Assembly: GCA_005281725.1 (NCBI GenBank) | Contig: SSBO01000007.1 | Span: 4,498,031-4,562,030, forward strand | Reading direction: 5' to 3' | Length of the DNA stretch: 64,000 nucleotides | Source of the DNA: Wuchereria bancrofti | Taxonomy: Eukaryota > Nematoda > Chromadorea > Rhabditida > Onchocercidae | Part shown: positions 1 through 22,321 of the stretch, piece after piece | How the letters are laid out: each line of letters starts with the position of its first letter | How positions within the stretch are numbered: the first letter of the stretch is position 1 | Notes under the pieces: model-generated | The model's database searches: none | Seen by the model: only the letters and a program-made list of their open reading frames with translations | What the model was told of the DNA's origin: nothing | Made by a program: the position numbers and the translations under genes

Positions 1-2889
1 CTGATGCAAATTTTTGGAATTTCTCCAGTTCTCTATCATTTCTTTTATTTATTTATTTTTTTCTATAAATTTAATCCCTTATTTCGTTTTCACAAATGCA
101 AGTTAAAAACGAACAACCCAGTTTTTTAAAATTTGTATATATATATGTCGGCAATGTATGTTTGTGTCTGTGCGTATGTTACAGTTAAAAAACAGGAAGA
201 AATGATAAATTATAAAAAAAAAAAAAAACTGAACTGATAAATTATATATGTATATTATATATGGATGCCTTTTCCAAATGAAGTCTGAAAGATTGACTAA
301 TCGTACTAAGTTCAATTAATCGATTTTTCAACTACGCACGCCTTGGCCAAGGACTGGACATATTCAGATTGAAACTATTTGTGTTGAAGAACTAAATATC
401 TGCATGCATATCAGTTTAGATCAAACGTATGACATGAAATCACATCTGAGGATAAGATAAATCCAAAAATTCATTATCATTACACTACCACACATATTTT
501 CAGTGTCAAAGTATCATTACTTCTCCGTTACTTCAGTGAATCTTTAATCTGTTTGAAGAGGAAGCGCGTTCCTTATCAAATATATATGCAAATACGTCCA
601 GGAATCGTCGAAAAAGAGATGGAAAATTACGCTCAATACAGAAAAATGGTCTTGTAATCTGGCAATAGTGAAAAGCTCCATGTTACAACTTTAGATGGTC
701 CTAAAACTTAAAAAGGAATAGTAACTCAAACACAATTTACTTTTAAATAACTCAGTGAATCTGAGCATCAATTCAGACGTCATGTAAATCCGTCGCTTCA
801 ATAGTATAATGTAAATGAAGAAAGCTGAAAACAAATTTCTTCTAAAAAATTCGAACAGTTGACAAATTTGATTAATGATACGACACATAAAACGAAGGGT
901 ACGAATTGAATTTGAAACAAACAAAAATGACACGGCACTGTGAAAAGGTCGAATGAATCAGAAACAGTAATATTGAAATGCAATGAACTCAGTGTCATTA
1001 TTAGAATTGTAATTGTTTCGCAGATGACCGGAAAAATTGAAAAATTCTCAGACGAATTTCAAAATCTAATAGAAGAGTCTTCTATTAAATAACGCATTCT
1101 CAAACTCAAACTTAAATAAATGGGCGGTAGACAGAAGCGTAATAATGCATATGACTTCAGCAAGACTGGTAAGTGTCAGTAAGTTGTCAACATCTAATAC
1201 TGGCATCTTGTGAAGTGGGTTGTATGTTACATATCATCTCGACCTGTCCAGTTTCAAGCAACTGCCTGGAACAGATTGTCTAAAAGAAGTAAATCCTTCA
1301 GAGGATATCATCTTAATTCTTCTTTTCTCCTGATAATTCCTGTGGACTTATTAATCGTTTCTCAGACTTACTTATAGTACTGTTGTTTTTAAATTTCGTT
1401 TTTTTGAAGTTTTAAGCTATATTAGTGCATTTCTATTATAGAGAGATAAACAATGTGCTCAAGCTTAATTACTGATCTGTCAGATTTAATTATTTGCCGC
1501 GTATCACCAGTATCGCCAAATAAATTAGGTTTAAAAATTATTGCCCCAGGCTACATCTGTCCTTTTCCCTCTTCTCATTCTCATTTTTAAGAATATTTAT
1601 TTGTCTTAGTTATGGAACCTTTTGAATCTATCCTTGTTTAATTTTCCTCATATGAAGTTTTATTTCCCCAATTGTTATTTCCATTATTACATCAAAAGTG
1701 AAAGATTTAAGATAGGATGGGAAATTCCAGGACGTCACAATCTACTTTTTATTCTTGTATCGGTAAGGACAGGTAGGATGCTAAGCGAATTCATTCGAAT
1801 GTTATTTAGAAGCAAAAAGTCTAAATTTATTTTTTACTAAATAGTTAAATTTTTTTATTTTTGTTTATAGAGCCAAAACCTTTTCGAAATTTTAATTAGC
1901 TCCATAAATTTCTTTGAAGATAATTTCAAATTAATAATGAACTACCGTAGATGAGAGATTTGCTAAGTGTGTCTATGAAAAATAATATTGGAGAAGACTG
2001 AAGAAGAAGCTTATAAATTGCTTATTAATTGCGAAGAGTGAGTGAGCCGAAATGTTCTTGTCCTAGGGAGATTAACCCAATCTATATGAGCGTCCAGCTT
2101 ATAGTTGTTGTCACCATCTTTGCATAAATTTACATCCAGCCTTCAGATTTGAATTTTCTTACTTTCAGGACCCATTTAGTTCTTTTGAAATTTCAACAAC
2201 ATGTATCATCTCATTTTTCACTCTTATTATTCACTTCTCAATATATATTCATATATGAATAATCATATTTCTTATCTAATGTTCTTTCTCTCCTTGGATT
2301 ATTCAATTTATCCCAACATTTATATAGAATTGAAATCAAGTTCTCCTGTTAAGTCTCTTCATCAATTTTGAAGCATTTCGAGGGGATACGGTATCGGTTT
2401 ATTGCTCTCGACCAATCAACAGCAAGAGAATCAGAGAATAGACAAACGGTTGTGAAAAATATTAATTTCACTTCACGGAATTTTATTTTTCCATAATTTT
2501 TAGTCGATAGAACTGTCGATAAGTTTTGGATTTTAGTTCTATATGCGTTACGATTTTGTGGAGCAAAAAACGTGACATCGTTGGGATATCAGAATATCAC
2601 ATAACTGTTCTGAATGGGTGATCGGAACTTTCCTGATTCTAAACGCAATCACAGCAATGATCGCAATAATTTGCTTTTGGATCGATGTTGTAACAATGAA
2701 TGTAATGCAAAACATTGCTCCAGAAAACGAAATTTACCATTTAATTCGGACATTTCTGATGCACAAATACGGTAAATATGATAACAAAATTAGTCTGGTT
2801 ATTTTTAGTCTTAGTCTCATTTTTATTGTTTTATTGGTTGAAAGTGAAAACAAATTAGGATATTGGGTTAAATAGAAGAAACATTTCAG
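1..2889. other. Left flank without a supported gene
   Basis: AT-rich non-coding sequence with only short chance reading frames, none with recognisable protein features or consistent splice phase. It probably holds upstream sequence, and perhaps unseen 5' exons, of the AP-2 gene. An ATG-opened frame at 2618-2875 is hydrophobic and does not join in phase to the acidic exon that follows, so it is not called. Confidence 0.5.
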
Positions 2890-5448
2890 CAAGCAATCTT
2901 CATCTGAAGAGGACAATGAACTTGATACAGCGAGCAATTATTTCGATGAAAATGATGATGGTGACAACTCGAGTACCACTGAAGAACCAGAAGAAGATAG
3001 ATTCTGTAGCAATGCAAATTTTAATCAGGCATGATTATTAAGTCGTTGATGGTTAAACATTACTAATGATTTTTGAGAGATCATAGGACAGAAGAATACC
3101 ACATTTTAATAATTTATAATTCATTGCAGACATTTTCCGGAACTCATGCAGTACAAACCATATCATCTTTATTTCGGAATTCAAATAGCGAAAATCAAAG
3201 TGAATTTTTCTTTTACTATGTTTTACTGCTTGAATTATTTTAATGTTTGTGCTTTGAATGGCATTTCGAAGAATTAATAAACATTGATTTCTTATTCCAG
3301 AGGGAGAAATTGGCATCGGTTATCAGTTCCATGGTCATACTACCACTAATTTTAATACCTTAACACGTGGTTTCACAAGTGGTATTGATTCGATTTGTCA
3401 CCATCATTCCCAACAGGTGCAATTTCGAAATTCTAAAATTTAATCAGGATCCAAGATGTCACAAGCACTTTCATAGCTATAATTAAACATGACTTTATTC
3501 ACTGATTACTTACAGCTAGTTTACACTGGACATATGCCAGTTAGCTCACATTATGTGGTCAGCTGCAGCACCGTGCAAGGTAACAGTACTAGCAGTAGCG
3601 AAAGTTCATACGAACGTGTTAACAGTATGCCCATAATAAGTACGACTGCGATAAATGGAACGATAAATCAACAAGTACTATTGAACTGCTCATTTCTTTC
3701 ATCCAAGAATTAGAAAACACTTAAAAAGATCAAAGGTCGAAATTTGGACTGACCTGTTGCTGTAACAATTTGACAAAACATTCAGTTTGTGTACAATAGA
3801 GAAATAATTGCTTTAAAACCTTAACATATTGTTGGAATTTTCTGAAATTATGTATTTCAGGAGCTTAATACAGTCGAATCGTTCATCCGACCCTCTTTAA
3901 ACAGTTCAAAATGTTAGTAAATTACGCATAAAAATTTCCATTCTTTTATTTTATGTTGTACAATCTATAATCTCAAATTTTATTTGAGATTATAGATTGA
4001 TACATTCATTAAATATCACAGACAAATATTTTTTTATATTTCAGCAACTATTTGCAATTTTGATTTAAGTCGTACTATGTATGGTAATTTTGGGCACTCA
4101 TTACCTTCACTACATGGCATGCCTGTACTTGCTTCGGAAACGTTTTGTGCGGTACCTGGTCGAACGTCATTGCTCAGTTCTACTACAAAATATCACGTCA
4201 CCATTGGAGAGATTTATAGGCGTATCTCACCACCAGAATGCTTAAATGCTTCGCTGCTTGGAGGAATTTTAAGAAAGTTTGTAGTAACCAAAAAATAAAT
4301 AAATAAAAATTAATATAAATATCACTTCTTACTGAAAAAAAACTCTAAAATGTCTGGGAAAACTCATTGCAAAAGTCAGAAATTCATCTTTCTAGTTTGA
4401 TCATTTGCAGTGCAATCGGCAGTTAGAATAACAATTAATATCGTAAGTCCCTCTATACAAAGATGCTATTGTTTGAGCATTGAAATTAAATAAGCAAAAA
4501 ATTCTGCTAGAAATTCTATTACCAATAATGTAAATTTAGAGCTAAGTCAAAAGATGGTGGAAAAACTCTACGCGATAGTTTAAAGCGAGTTGGATTATCA
4601 TTACCGGCGGGACGACGAAAAGCTGCTACTGTCACAGCATGGACGGCCTTAGTGGAAGGCAAGTTTTTTAATTTCAAATTTGAGATACATACAATCAAGA
4701 AAATATTTCAATACGAATGTTGATATATTAATACAAAAGCTATCTTAATGTAGACATCGCCAATTAGAAAACTCGGTTTATTAAAGAAGTTATAACCAGA
4801 TTCTTATTTTTCAGAGGAAGCTTTGCAAATGGCCAAAGATTTTGCGGCTCTCAGTGAGAAAACATTTCCAATACGCCAAATTGCTGAATTTATTTGCAGC
4901 CGGATGATTTGGCAGGATGACCCACGGGAATGTTGCACTTTCATCGAACATACAAGGTTCAAAGAACAATTAACAATGTTCAGAGAGAAGGAAACGATTA
5001 CTTCTACTTTACATACTTCTATGTTTTTCAGATTATTTATCAAAGAACTGTCAGATATTATCAATGGTGAATTCTCTGGGACAATATTTGGTAATCAACA
5101 GAACCCTAACCCGAACACATTAGCTGCTCCCACTATACAGCATGGACTTGCAAATTTCTCTCTAGTAACGATATTTTTGATTTAATTCAAATTCAACAGC
5201 CAATGATAGCTTAATTCATCAGGAACTAATCTGACAAAATCATTTCCTATTGATCTGTTCATCTGTTATAGTTAACGCATGGCTTCGGACCTCTGGCATT
5301 TGTGACGGTGTTCAATACGCTTACTGCAATGCTTGATGAAATACTGAAATGCTATGATCGAAATGAGCAGCATTTAAATATTCAATTATCGAATATATCC
5401 GCAACACACATACCTTCTAGCCGCTTTATTTACACTAGTAATATGTAA
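2890..5448 (+). CDS. AP-2 family transcription factor (5' end uncertain)
   Basis: Sequence-specific nuclear transcription factor of the TFAP2 family, which binds GC-rich sites as a dimer. Exons in consistent phase: 3301-3416, 3516-3674, 3861-3912, 4045-4276, 4540-4658, 4815-4956, 5032-5164, 5272-5448 (TAA). An acidic, Ser-rich exon at 2890-2960 joins 3301 in phase if the donor at 2961 is used, but this part and the start codon are uncertain. The start of the DNA-binding domain is unmistakable: [16 protein letters not shown] is the AP-2 signature, followed by the LPAGRRKA basic stretch. The helix-span-helix dimerisation region follows ([20 protein letters not shown], then [11 protein letters not shown]), and the C-terminus contains THGFGPLAF, equivalent to the family SHGFGSPA. 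With the 75-nt intron removed, the spacing between AEF and the following helix equals that of vertebrate AP-2. The intron at 4659-4814 has a GC donor. C. elegans has several aptf paralogues; which one this corresponds to was not determined. Confidence 0.9.
3961..3999. repeat. Perfect 18-bp inverted repeat with 3-nt loop in an AP-2 intron
   Basis: Arms 3961-3978 and 3982-3999 are exact reverse complements separated by TTT. It lies in the intron 3913-4044, 45 nt upstream of the acceptor for the exon carrying the AP-2 signature. In RNA it could form a stable hairpin; as DNA it could be a footprint of a small inverted-repeat element. No flanking duplication was evident. Confidence 0.85.
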
Positions 5449-8400
5449 CCTTTAACATTCTCCATTTTTGTAATAATCAGAATTCTCAGTAAGAAAAGTT
5501 ATCTGATATACGATGTCCATCAAAATAGGCTCTGAGTTCAGTAATCAAGCTTCATAAATCGGACAAGACTCTTTTTCAAATTTTTTTTCGATCATATTGC
5601 TTGTATCGCTTCACGATATCAATTTCCATATCACATGCAAATTTGAAAAAAATTTTTTTTTCTTGTTTGGAAAAAATGCAAGATTGTTTCCATGAAAAAG
5701 GATTTGAATTGAATTTAGTGAAATTTTCTGTGAATATTTAATGCATTCGGTTTTCATACCATTTAAAATAATTAATTGATGTTAATGAGTTACTATAACA
5801 AAGATGGCATAAACTTTACTGTTTATTCTTTTATTTGTTGTGAAGAACAGAATTTTAAAAAAGATGGAAAAACAATAATCGATTATGATTTACATAAAAC
5901 AATTTAATTATCAATCATTCCGGCGAGTACAATGAAAGAGCATTACATTTCGAAAGAATTATGTACACAACACAAGCAAACCAATGAAATATGAAGGTGA
6001 ATATTCGGAATATATTGATAAAGTTCAAGCAATACCACTGGATTTATTTTCCGAGATTACAAATGTAATTCTCACAAAGACAAAAATTGGAGCAATTACT
6101 AATTTACAGTCTATCATGCATATGCAATTTGTTCTATACTTGTTGATTATATTTTTAGTAAATTATACCTAAGATTAGCACCGAAGTGACAGTTATTTAC
6201 TGATGCTAGTTAGATTAGAAATTAAACAATTGGCTGTTTAACCTCATCATCTGGAACAGGGTTAAAGATTGCAGATTTCAAATTAGGATTAATTTCAGAA
6301 ATTTGAAGTTTGGTTTTTGCCATCTTCAGAAGCTTTTTGAGTATCTGGTTTTCATAAAAGGTCTAATGAATATAGCTAATGATTTGCACCTTATCAATTT
6401 TTTGTTCTAAATAATTGCTTTAAATGTGGCAAAACCTCATTACCCTGTATTTAAATATCCAGAAATTGGAAAAAGCGCCAACAGACAAGATAAAAGAAGA
6501 AAAATGAAACTAAAACGAAGCAAGAAGAAGAAACATAAATTATTTTCATAAAGTTAAGAAACAACGGAACAGAATGATTTGGATTGAAATACAGCTGTTT
6601 GTGTTTTGAACATTACTGCACTCATATTACAAATGATAGAAGGCTTTGATGAAGGCTGTTTAATTTCGAAGATTTTTAAAGAGCTAAATTTCTCTTAAAT
6701 GAAAAATAATTGACTCGTTTTAAACCATTTTTCTGGCTACTGAGTTATTCTTGGTTATGATCACTAATACCGCTGAATTACCTGCAGTTTCTGGAGATCA
6801 ATCTATTCCTTCATCCATCCAATCAATTACTGTTATTCAGTTGCATTTTTCATTAATACTTATTACTATTGAAGAGTAAGTATAACTTTTTAAGGAAATA
6901 TTTCAGAAACTGGAAACGAGAATCATCTGTATTAATGCAACGATAAAGAACACAAATGACAAAGAACAAAATGATTTTTCATATATTGCACAGAGTGGGA
7001 TGAGAGACAGTTATTTCAGTCAAATAAAGAACAAAATGAAAAGTCACCTCTCTTATCTATCACTTATAAAATTTTAAACATTCAAATTTTCTCCCTCAAA
7101 GTTTGCGTTTTTTTCTTGGGAATTCATAACTTAATTTGAGGAGAATTCCATCTCTATACTAGCACATTATTATGATAACAATAATTACTGAACTGTCCAA
7201 ATTTTATAAGTGTATCACACGAAGTGGACGAAAAGGAGGTGCATTTGGTGAAAATTTTAATATTCCACTGAGAAATTGTTCAAAAGAGTAGAGGTGGAAT
7301 TTGTCGTGCCAGTCACAGCCTATAACCAACCATTCTTCACTATGCGAATTCCGAATGACCCATTTCTGATCTGCACAACGATGCAATGGAAGATTTGCTT
7401 TCAAAACGGGGAGGATTGTAAAAAAATTCTATGAGGATTCGACAAATTTTTGAACGAAACCATAAACACATATAAAATGGATTTTTATCACTGAACTCAA
7501 TATCAATCTAGCGTCAATCAATCAATAATATATTTTTAATCATTACGTTTCATTGGATAATAAAACGAATCCAAGAGCAATTGTGATAGTTGAGTAATCG
7601 AACATTTTGGTTTGCTTAATATTTGTCAATACATAGACATTTCAAATGTTTTTGATCACATTTACTTAACTAATTCGAGATCTTGTCCAAAAGAGAACGA
7701 AGAAGGATTGAGGGAAGAGGAAATTTTTAGTTACCTATGTTAACAGTTAGAGAAATTCTACTAAATGGTAAGTCAATATTTTAATAAATTTTTATAACCA
7801 ATAAATAAGTAATACAACTCGAAACATAAAGAGAGATTTGGTAAAATCTTCAAAAAAGGAAAGGTGCTGGCAAAATAAAGGTCTTTGGAATTAAACCTAA
7901 CTTGTAAGAGTATGCTGGTATCATAGAGAACAAAGTCATGTTAGTTTCATATGAAATAGATTTTCAGAAAATTTTCAAAACCAAATAGTAAAGTTCCAGG
8001 CTTTCTGTAAATTCGTGATTCAAACAATTTCTCATAAGTTACATTTGTAATTCATTCAAAAAAGGTAAATAAGAACTAATCAGTTAATCATCAATCGAAA
8101 GACAATTAATCATAAACAATATTAATTTTTGGTATTGATGTAGATGAAAGATTTGATTCTGGGAAATCTATCAAATAAAAAGACAATAATTTTTAAGTGA
8201 TTGTTTTCAAGCCATACTTACACTGAGCACTTGTAATACTGCTAGGAGTGAAATATAAAGTATTATAACATATCTCTCCCTTCACTGTCATACATTTCAC
8301 GTTTGTCACCTTCTGTAAATAGTCTTACCCGTCGCTCCAAGTACAACAGACACTTTGCATTTCTTTAACATACATAATGCAGCATAGTAAGCGTGATATT

Positions 8401-8629
8401 AAGTGAGTAGCTGATACTACTTCCCTTAAAAATAAAATAAAGCTACTGCATAGCCCAACATTACAAAGCAAAAATGTCCGAATTTTTATACAATTGAATA
8501 AATTGTAGTTGGAACACAAAGATAAGATGATAGCGTCCGGACCGGATTTCGCTTAGATTTTCACCAATGAAAGACTAAAAGAGGATCTATGACCTTCCGG
8601 AAATATTTTCATCAATTCACCATAATCAC
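5449..8629. other. Intergenic space between convergent AP-2 and nhr-23
   Basis: About 3.2 kb of AT-rich sequence presumably holding both 3' UTRs. A 66-codon frame on the minus strand at 7204-7404 is less biased in composition than its surroundings, but shows no recognised motif and no convincing splice partner. Nothing else was supported. Confidence 0.5.
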
Positions 8630-8635
8630 TTTATT
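8630..8635 (-). promoter_or_regulatory. Probable polyadenylation signal of nhr-23
   Basis: TTTATT on the plus strand is AATAAA on the minus strand, about 120 nt downstream of the nhr-23 TGA stop (8756-8758). Position and sequence suit a nematode poly(A) signal; cleavage is inferred. Confidence 0.5.
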
Positions 8636-8755
8636 AATTATTTTAAATCATTCTGAGCGGAATGACTTGCCCTATGAAGTAGGTAATATCTAGCGAAAAC
8701 CTTTCTTGTACACTGGCTGAAAGTCTGTTGGCGCTGCTTTGTTGGCACTAAAGTT

Positions 8756-17411
<8,656 letters not shown>

Positions 17412-18149
17412 TGCGATGATATGGACTGGATTATTATAAGAACAATCTCCGACAGTCCAACCCCAACAAATGACGACTGTTTAACGGGTGTTTCCGATAC
17501 CTGCCACGATAGTGACGACAACGCCAGACCAGGCCAACTAAGCAAGCAAGGAAGCACCGAACAGATACGACCCTTGTGCCTCCACCTTCTTCGTCCTTTT
17601 TGCGTTGCGCCAACCGACGTCGAGTAGGACGTCTCGTTGGTGGTACTTCTGTTACCTGCTTCTTGTAACTGTCGTTGCTAAAAGAGATCGAAGGTAGCAA
17701 AAAGTGATAATTGCTTAAAGTGAACAAGAACGACTAAAATGACGCTTTCCAATGCGAAACCCACAAGACCGTTCAAAATAGGAGGCCCAGTTTAGCTAGC
17801 TTTTCTATATAAACGCCATGAAGCAGTGGCGATGATAGCAGTAGCAGTGATAGAGACTGTGGTAGAAATAGCAATAAGCGTCGGAACGGTGGTGAAATTT
17901 CCACCCGCAACATCTAGGAATCGGATACCGGTGGCACCAAGGACTGTTGAAGTGTCGTCGCTACTGGAATGCTGCTCCTGCTATTGGAGAAACAGAACGT
18001 ACAGATAGGTAGGTGGTCGCGGTCGTAGTCGTAGTCGTCATCCGACGATACATCTCCTCCTATGCATGAGGAAGTGTGTGCATGTATTTGTCTTGCCTTC
18101 TGTCGTCAACTGCACAGCCCAGTTGTAGAAGTGACAGTTGTAATATCAA

Positions 18150-18216
18150 CAGTAGTGGTGGTAGTAGTAGTAGCAGTAGTGGTAATAGTAGTAGTAGTAG
18201 TAGTAGTAGATAGATG
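18150..18216. repeat. (GTA)n trinucleotide repeat
   Basis: Runs of GTA/GTG/GCA triplets, ending in a purer stretch of eight or so GTA units. Translated by chance, it gives poly-valine on one strand and Leu-rich frames on the other; these are not believed to be proteins. Confidence 0.85.
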
Positions 18217-18900
18217 GACGGATAGTGGTCGCTGGAGGAGGAGGTCGGATCGGGAGATGCCCTCTCAACTATCCAAATTTGGCGATAACGATGATGATGG
18301 AGACGACGAACTTTCCCGAGTAGTAGTAAAACCCGTGGTAATAGTGGCGGTCTATCTCTCTGTGCTTTTGGAGATAGAGATGATGTTGGTGCGGGGGAGG
18401 GGGAACAAGGAAGGGGAAAACAGGGAGGGGCGGGGGAGTTGAAATCGTTTTGAAAACTTTTCAATGTTAAAATAGGGATGGAGGAGAACAAGGGCCAAAA
18501 CATTGTTATATGTCCGCCAGATACATTATTATTGTGTATTTGACTGGTACGGGAGGCGGCTGATACTGCTGGCGATTGTCCCCCTCCTCTTTTCTATCTT
18601 CCTGATCGGCGAGGACATTGACCCCCGACCCGATGGTCCATCTATGTTATTGGTGGTGACGGTGAGATGACGCGACAATTTGATGATGCGCTGCTGTAGC
18701 GCTGGGTAATCGTACCAGTAGCACGATTGGGTGAAGAGACTTCGTAGAGGTGGTGGTGGTTCAAAAACCCCTCTTTCCCTGTCTAGTATTGTGCGCCGAC
18801 TACGTAAAACTTTTTCAATAAATTCTGCAGAATTTTTCAAGAATTAAGGAAGGGGTTAGAAGAAATCCAGAATCTTTATCACCACTTTTCCACAGATCTC

Positions 18901-21900
18901 CTTTCCTAATCCTTCTGCATTGTCCTTTCCGTATCTGTCGTGTTTCTCAATGCCTTCTGCGTCGATCGTATTCTTTCAACGACCCGTCCGGTCGACCACA
19001 TTGGCACAAAAATTGTTGCGCTTCCCATACCAAAACAACAGTTCTCAGAGGCAACAACGATAACGAGAATTAGGCCACTTAGTCATAAAAAATTAATAAA
19101 TAAGAACTTCCTTCTGAATTCTTTTTTCTTTTGAAGAATGGAGTAGATATGTTATGTTGGGAACAAACGAACAACTCTCACATTAAATACATTAACTTCC
19201 TTCAACACAGAATAAAAAAATATCACAACATGATATATTTAAATGAGTATCCTGACATCTTTTATAAGAAATGTCATCTAGGATCAACGCTTTTCTTCAT
19301 TATTTTTCATTTGATCTGCAAAACGGTATGGAGGATAGTATTAGTTGGTTGAATTCTATTAAACCAAAGCAATGATAAACATGCATCTATTGATCTTTGA
19401 ATAAGTAATGTGATAAATGATATTTGGTGAAATATCTGTCATTATTAGAGTGTTGTCTAGAGTGTTGTCTCAATAACTATTCAAAATCAAGTCTGACGAT
19501 CACGTGTCGATCAGTTTTGTCCTACGTTAAAGTGGTTATCCATCAATTTCAGTTTATCTTATTACACACCTTTCTTCCGGTTAACAAGTTTTTGCCTTAG
19601 CAATAAAATATTGTAGACATTATAAACACTTAAAATATGCGTAGGATGTGAAAGGTCTTATGCCTATACGGTACATTCGTACATTGGAAGAGATAAGTTC
19701 AATCAAATATTTGATTATTCGATATTTATACTGTTCAATTATCTGAATTGCTTAAAACAGATAGAGAGGAAACAAATAAGATAGTATGTTAACAGTGTTC
19801 TTGCATAAATTTGCTTATTAGGGTAGAGCTATCTTTTTTACTTCTGAACTTGCACTGATAGTTGGAGGACCAGATATTAATCATGTTGCAAACCGCCAAA
19901 GGAATGAGGAAAATAAGCGAAAGATGATGTCGCGACAAAGTGCCATGGCAAAGATAGTTAATGCGACAACATTGATCTGTGACACGAAGGTCGTTCATGG
20001 TTCAACAGACTCGGTATCCTTCAAAAACATCCATTCATTATAAATGGAAATAAATTGCTCGAAGAACTGATAACGGTCATAAAAAACCAATCAATAGATA
20101 TTAGAAACCTTAAGTTCTAATAGTTTCAATTATGATAGCTTTTGCTCTTCGCAAAAGTCATCCAACTGTCTTTTCATCATGCAGTATCGGGGACGGAGCC
20201 TTATCCACCAAGCACATCCGCTAATATACTACCGAAAATTTCAGCTGTTAGATTTTTGACAGTTAGAATTAGATTTCCAAAAACATTTCCTATTGTACTG
20301 TAAAATTATTCAGTCAATGTAAAATGAATGCTAAAGTTTGATTCTTTGATAATCATATTTCTTATCACGTCCTTCTATCATAATCGAATGCATGAGAAAA
20401 ACGAGTCTGCTCGCTGCTTTATTTCAATTACAGCATTTTATTATGCAGTGTGTGTTTTTTGCGCCACTCATTAAGTTGATTACTATTGCTTTGCAATTAA
20501 CGTATCATGAAAAGTAATAAAAACAGGCAATTTCACGATGTACAATCAACTGACAGCAGTGTACGAATGATATATTGCAACAGAAAGCATGTTGTAACTA
20601 ATATTTTTTAATAAGCATTACAGAACTAGTAATGATTTAAAAAATATCGTTAAAAAAGATGCAATGAAAAGTTTACTTCACAAATTCTTTTTATGGTTGG
20701 ATCTAAGAATTTCCCGGAATTGGGAATAAGCTAAATTTGGACTTATTGAGAATTAAACGGGACCCGAAAATATCAGAAAGCGTGACTTGAAAAAATTTCA
20801 CTTACATCAGTACCTGTATTTCTCCAATGAGTAATAACAAGAGGTCAGCTAATTTCTTTCATCAAAAAAAATACAATGCATAAATATATAAATATAGAAA
20901 TAAACAAGGTAAGTGACCGTTCCACCCTTCGATTCCTACCAAAAATTCAGTTGATTTACTTGACTGTGTTGAACTGAACTGTTAGGTTCTCTATAAAAAT
21001 TGCTTCTTTTACGATTGCACTCTTAATTTTGCACTTAAATATTTCTTTAAATAAATATTTCTTTAGGAAGTTTTATTGTCCATAATGTAAAAATGATAAA
21101 TACTAATCGGAAAAAGATCAGTTAGTTAATTTATTAATTTGCTTAAATTCCTCTTTTGTACAGAAGCAACTCACTTAAGAAGATTGCCAACTGCGCAGGA
21201 AATAAATGTCTAAAGCACACAGCCATTGTTGTCCTCCACAGTAAAACAACGCCAGATAAAGACAGTCTATGACAGTTGTGGGATTATAGTTTTCATTCGA
21301 ATCCAATAGAAACCCTTTTTTAAAATTCGTTTCAGTTGAGAAGTTGGTTCTGTTTTGGGGCGAGTAGGGGTTGGCCTAAGGGCTAACGATGGATTATGCT
21401 TCCCGTGATTTGCTATCTCATATCGCTAAAATTCACCACTTAAGATGAGGAGTAATAAGTAATGAGCTTTCGAAAGAGATTGTAGAATGATGATATTCGT
21501 GAGGGTACATATCAGAAATTAAAAGAGCTGAATGACACAATATTTAGCAAGAAGAGACAGCAAATCTTTGTTAAAGCGATAGGGAATTGATAAAACAAGT
21601 AGATGGACGCATATTGGAGTTACTAATTGCGGCAGTGTTGTAGAATGAAGGAAGGATACACTGTTTGAAAAAAACTATGGAGACTGCATAGAATATTTTA
21701 TGGGGCTGATATTTTGGTGTATTGAACAAGTAAACCCAACAAATTCGAGAATCTTTGTAGTGTTTTGCTAACCTGTGAAGGTTTTGGATGAATGTATACA
21801 ATGATTGTCTCCATTTTTCATAATTTACTTTATAATGTCTTAGAACCGGCGAAGTAGAAGAAGGTCGTGAGAAAGCTTTGGAATGTCAAGAAAATCATGA

Positions 21901-22270
21901 AAAAGTCTTGGAAATGTGTTTTTTTATATTCTTGATGAATCTTTATATGTACGAGCTTTAAGCCAGGCTTGGACGGTACGTTTTTTACTGAAATAAATCT
22001 TTTATCGATTTCTGTTTTTCGTTTATGAAACAGTTTTTCCATTACTGTTGAAACTTGTTTGTATTGTTTGATAGTTGAAATAGTACTTGAGCTGTATTCA
22101 TTATGCACAATTTAAAGTGGTCTATTACTTTCTGTTTGGTTCACAATGTACATAAATCCATTATTATGCGCATTTTTCTTGGGACTAGATGATTTCTGCA
22201 TAAAAATTCGGATACGAAATAGTTATATTTTTTTTTTTTTTCATATTGAAGTGAAGTTGAAGATAACCTT
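18901..22270. other. Intergenic region between divergent nhr-23 and sin-3
   Basis: The two genes point away from each other, so this stretch together with the GC-rich block is their shared upstream space. It is AT-rich with no supported gene. A 12-nt direct duplication (AGAGTGTTGTCT) lies near 19448-19471. Promoter elements could not be singled out by eye. Confidence 0.45.
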
Positions 22271-22273
22271 TAC

Positions 22274-22283
22274 ATTATTTACA
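22274..22283 (+). promoter_or_regulatory. Candidate spliced-leader acceptor of sin-3
   Basis: TTATTTACAG is a strong nematode acceptor, and no upstream coding exon is needed for the gene. Trans-splicing here would leave a 5' UTR of 38 nt before the ATG at 22322. Inferred from position only. Confidence 0.45.
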
Positions 22284-22321
22284 GAAGAAAACAGTTGATG
22301 TCCTGAAAAAAGTTTTGAGGA

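Noticed and set aside
2618..2875. 85-codon hydrophobic frame just upstream of the AP-2 acidic exon
   Set aside because: Its possible donor (TACG|GTAAAT) is out of phase with the next exon, and the composition is what AT-rich DNA gives by chance.
7204..7404. Minus-strand 66-codon frame with Trp, His and Cys residues
   Set aside because: Less AT-biased than its surroundings, but no family resemblance and no splice partner; kept only as a note in the intergenic entry.
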